6,557 nt of DNA from Planctomycetota bacterium (lineage in GTDB: Bacteria; Planctomycetota; PUPC01; DSUN01). Where the stretch lies: contig VGYW01000452.1 of the NCBI GenBank assembly GCA_016872875.1, positions 1 to 6,557 of the forward strand, written 5' to 3'. The notes beneath the pieces are model-generated. The model searched no databases and was not told where the DNA came from. It was given only the letters and a program-made list of their open reading frames with translations. Numbering within the stretch: position 1 is the first letter of the stretch; every line of letters starts with the position of its first letter. Below, piece after piece: positions 5,923 to 6,557 of this stretch. The position numbers and the translations under genes were made by a program.

Positions 5923-5928
5923 TCTCCT
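5923..5928 (-). promoter_or_regulatory. Strong ribosome binding site before a GTG start
   Basis: On the minus strand the sequence reads AAAGGAGAG, with AGGAGA at 5928-5923, 7 bases before the GTG at 5915-5913. This is the best Shine-Dalgarno match in the window and decides the non-ATG start. Confidence 0.75.
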
Positions 5929-5958
5929 TTCCTTTCAGAGGGGGCGTGATTGGCTCCT

Positions 5959-5983
5959 GCCCCCTACACAACAGGTAGGGGGC
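5959..5983 (-). promoter_or_regulatory. Perfect 9-bp hairpin in the lipoprotein 5' leader
   Basis: GCCCCCTAC (5959-5967) pairs exactly with GTAGGGGGC (5975-5983) around a 7-base loop. It lies 43 bases upstream of the GTG start and would be in the leader RNA if the promoter at 6069-6097 is used. The purine/pyrimidine pattern and 'TGTAG' next to the stem recall the hairpin at 274-294, so it may instead belong to the same dispersed repeat family. No T-run follows on either strand. Confidence 0.55.
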
Positions 5984-6068
5984 GCCATCGGGGGACACAC
6001 AAGGCTCACCCAGAAGCCCGTAGAGGCGTCCCGGAGGTGCGCGCGGGCGTCAGGGGCCGAACTCCATA

Positions 6069-6097
6069 AATATAGCACCTTCCTACACTTCTGGCGA
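6069..6097 (-). promoter_or_regulatory. Candidate sigma70-type promoter for the lipoprotein gene
   Basis: On the minus strand TCGCCA (6097-6092, 4/6 to consensus), 17 bp, and TATATT (6074-6069, 5/6) precede the gene. The -10 box is in one of the few A/T-rich spots of this intergenic region. Transcription starting near 6062 would give a leader of about 145 nt that includes the 5959-5983 hairpin. Confidence 0.35.
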
Positions 6098-6162
6098 TTC
6101 GGGGCGGCCTCGAACGGTCCGAAGGTGTCAGAGGTCTAATGAGGTCGTCCGGACGCGTCCCA

Positions 6163-6202
6163 GGGCTTCCTACGGAGTTTTTTTCTGACGCTCCGTAAGC
6201 CC
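6163..6202. terminator. Imperfect 12-bp stem-loop downstream of the beta-helix gene
   Basis: GGGCTT (6163-6168) pairs with AAGCCC (6197-6202), and ACGGAG (6172-6177) with CTCCGT (6191-6196), leaving a CCT bulge and a 13-base loop containing T7 on the plus strand (A7 on the minus). It lies about 60 bases beyond the stop of the minus-strand gene at 6263. The homopolymer run is in the loop, not after the stem, so it is not a standard intrinsic terminator. Confidence 0.4.
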
Positions 6203-6262
6203 TTGCGGTGCAAGCGCTTAGCAGTTGAATATAATGTGCCGCTGGACCGCTGCCAGGCCGCC

Positions 6263-6557
6263 TCAACGCATCGGTTGTCTCTCACCGGCGCGCCGCGGGG
6301 TCACGCGCCGCGGGCCGTAGGCCGGCGGCTCATCGCCCAACTCCAACGGCCCGATGTCGGGCGCGGCTCCTCGGAAGCCGTCGTTGAAGCCAGGAAGCCT
6401 CACGCCGCGGTCAATGGCGGGGCTCTCCTTCCGCAGGGTGAAGTCGCCCTTGGCCGGGTCGGCGAAGCAGGGGTCCCCGGCCACGCCGTGCTTCCAGAAG
6501 CCCAGGCGCTCCTGCGCGGCCTTCAGGCGGAGCCGGTCGTCGCCCCACTTCATGAAC
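6263..6557 (-). CDS. Parallel beta-helix (pectate-lyase-like) protein, C-terminal fragment
   Basis: The frame is open from the right edge of the window to TGA at 6265-6263. The ATG at 6553-6551 is probably internal, because the codon before it (TTC) continues the frame. The visible part ends with the block that closes many right-handed beta-helix proteins of planctomycetes: 'DPCFADPAKGDFTLRKESPAID' in part (residues 27-48 from that Met), 'LPGFNDGF' (53-60) and 'GAAPDIGPLELG' (62-73). In this family such C-termini follow beta-helix coils that bind or cleave acidic polysaccharides, and the proteins are normally secreted. The catalytic region and signal peptide are outside the window, so enzyme activity cannot be claimed. 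A basic tail of about 23 residues follows the usual end and includes two repeats of Pro-Arg-Arg. Confidence 0.75.
   Translation of the reverse strand, partial: FMKWGDDRLRLKAAQERLGFWKHGVAGDPCFADPAKGDFTLRKESPAIDRGVRLPGFNDGFRGAAPDIGPLELGDEPPAYGPRRVTPRRAGERQPMR

Noticed and set aside
6230..6235. Perfect TATAAT on the plus strand
   Set aside because: No -35-like box occurs at suitable spacing, and no plus-strand gene lies downstream within the window.
6006..6266. 86-codon minus-strand frame in the intergenic region after the beta-helix gene
   Set aside because: There is no SD or domain, it contains the 6163-6202 hairpin, and its composition is Arg/Pro/Ser-rich.

Overview
The window looks like a GC-rich environmental bacterial chromosome, most probably a Planctomycetota (PVC-type) genome. 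This rests on protein style, not on any database search: an FAD-dependent oxidoreductase with a C-terminal discoidin-like region, the C-terminus of a parallel beta-helix (pectate-lyase-like) protein ending in the usual 'SPAID.G...G..PDIG..E' block, a small lipoprotein with a carboxypeptidase-regulatory-like fold, and an IS transposase tail of a kind common in that phylum.

Layout, left to right. Positions 3-263 (+) hold the C-terminal end of an IS transposase. Positions 264-776 are non-coding and built of palindromic repeats: two copies of a ~120-bp element in inverted orientation flank a perfect 50-bp GC-rich palindrome (398-447), and a diverged third copy follows (560-665). Positions 777-2516 (+) encode a 579-aa FAD-dependent oxidoreductase; its start is placed well inside a longer open frame because the first part of that frame is repeat DNA. 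Positions 2517-3200 (684 bp) contain no convincing gene, only a short GC hairpin, a 21-bp direct repeat and a candidate promoter. Positions 3201-5354 (+) encode a 717-aa protein that I do not recognise, with a cysteine cluster near its C-terminus and visibly different codon use from the oxidoreductase. Positions 5355-5504 separate it from the converging gene at 5505-5915 (-), a 136-aa predicted lipoprotein with a GTG start and strong Shine-Dalgarno. Positions 5916-6262 are intergenic with two hairpins and a candidate promoter. Positions 6263-6557 (-) are the 3' end of a secreted beta-helix protein whose start lies outside the window.

The oxidoreductase, the lipoprotein and the beta-helix protein fit the large, mostly uncharacterised polysaccharide-utilisation repertoire of planctomycetes, but nothing shows that they form one pathway, and they are not in one operon. 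The 717-aa gene stands alone, with different base usage and IS and repeat debris in the region, so it is the best candidate here for an acquired, undescribed function. No partner genes that would make it a multi-gene system are visible.
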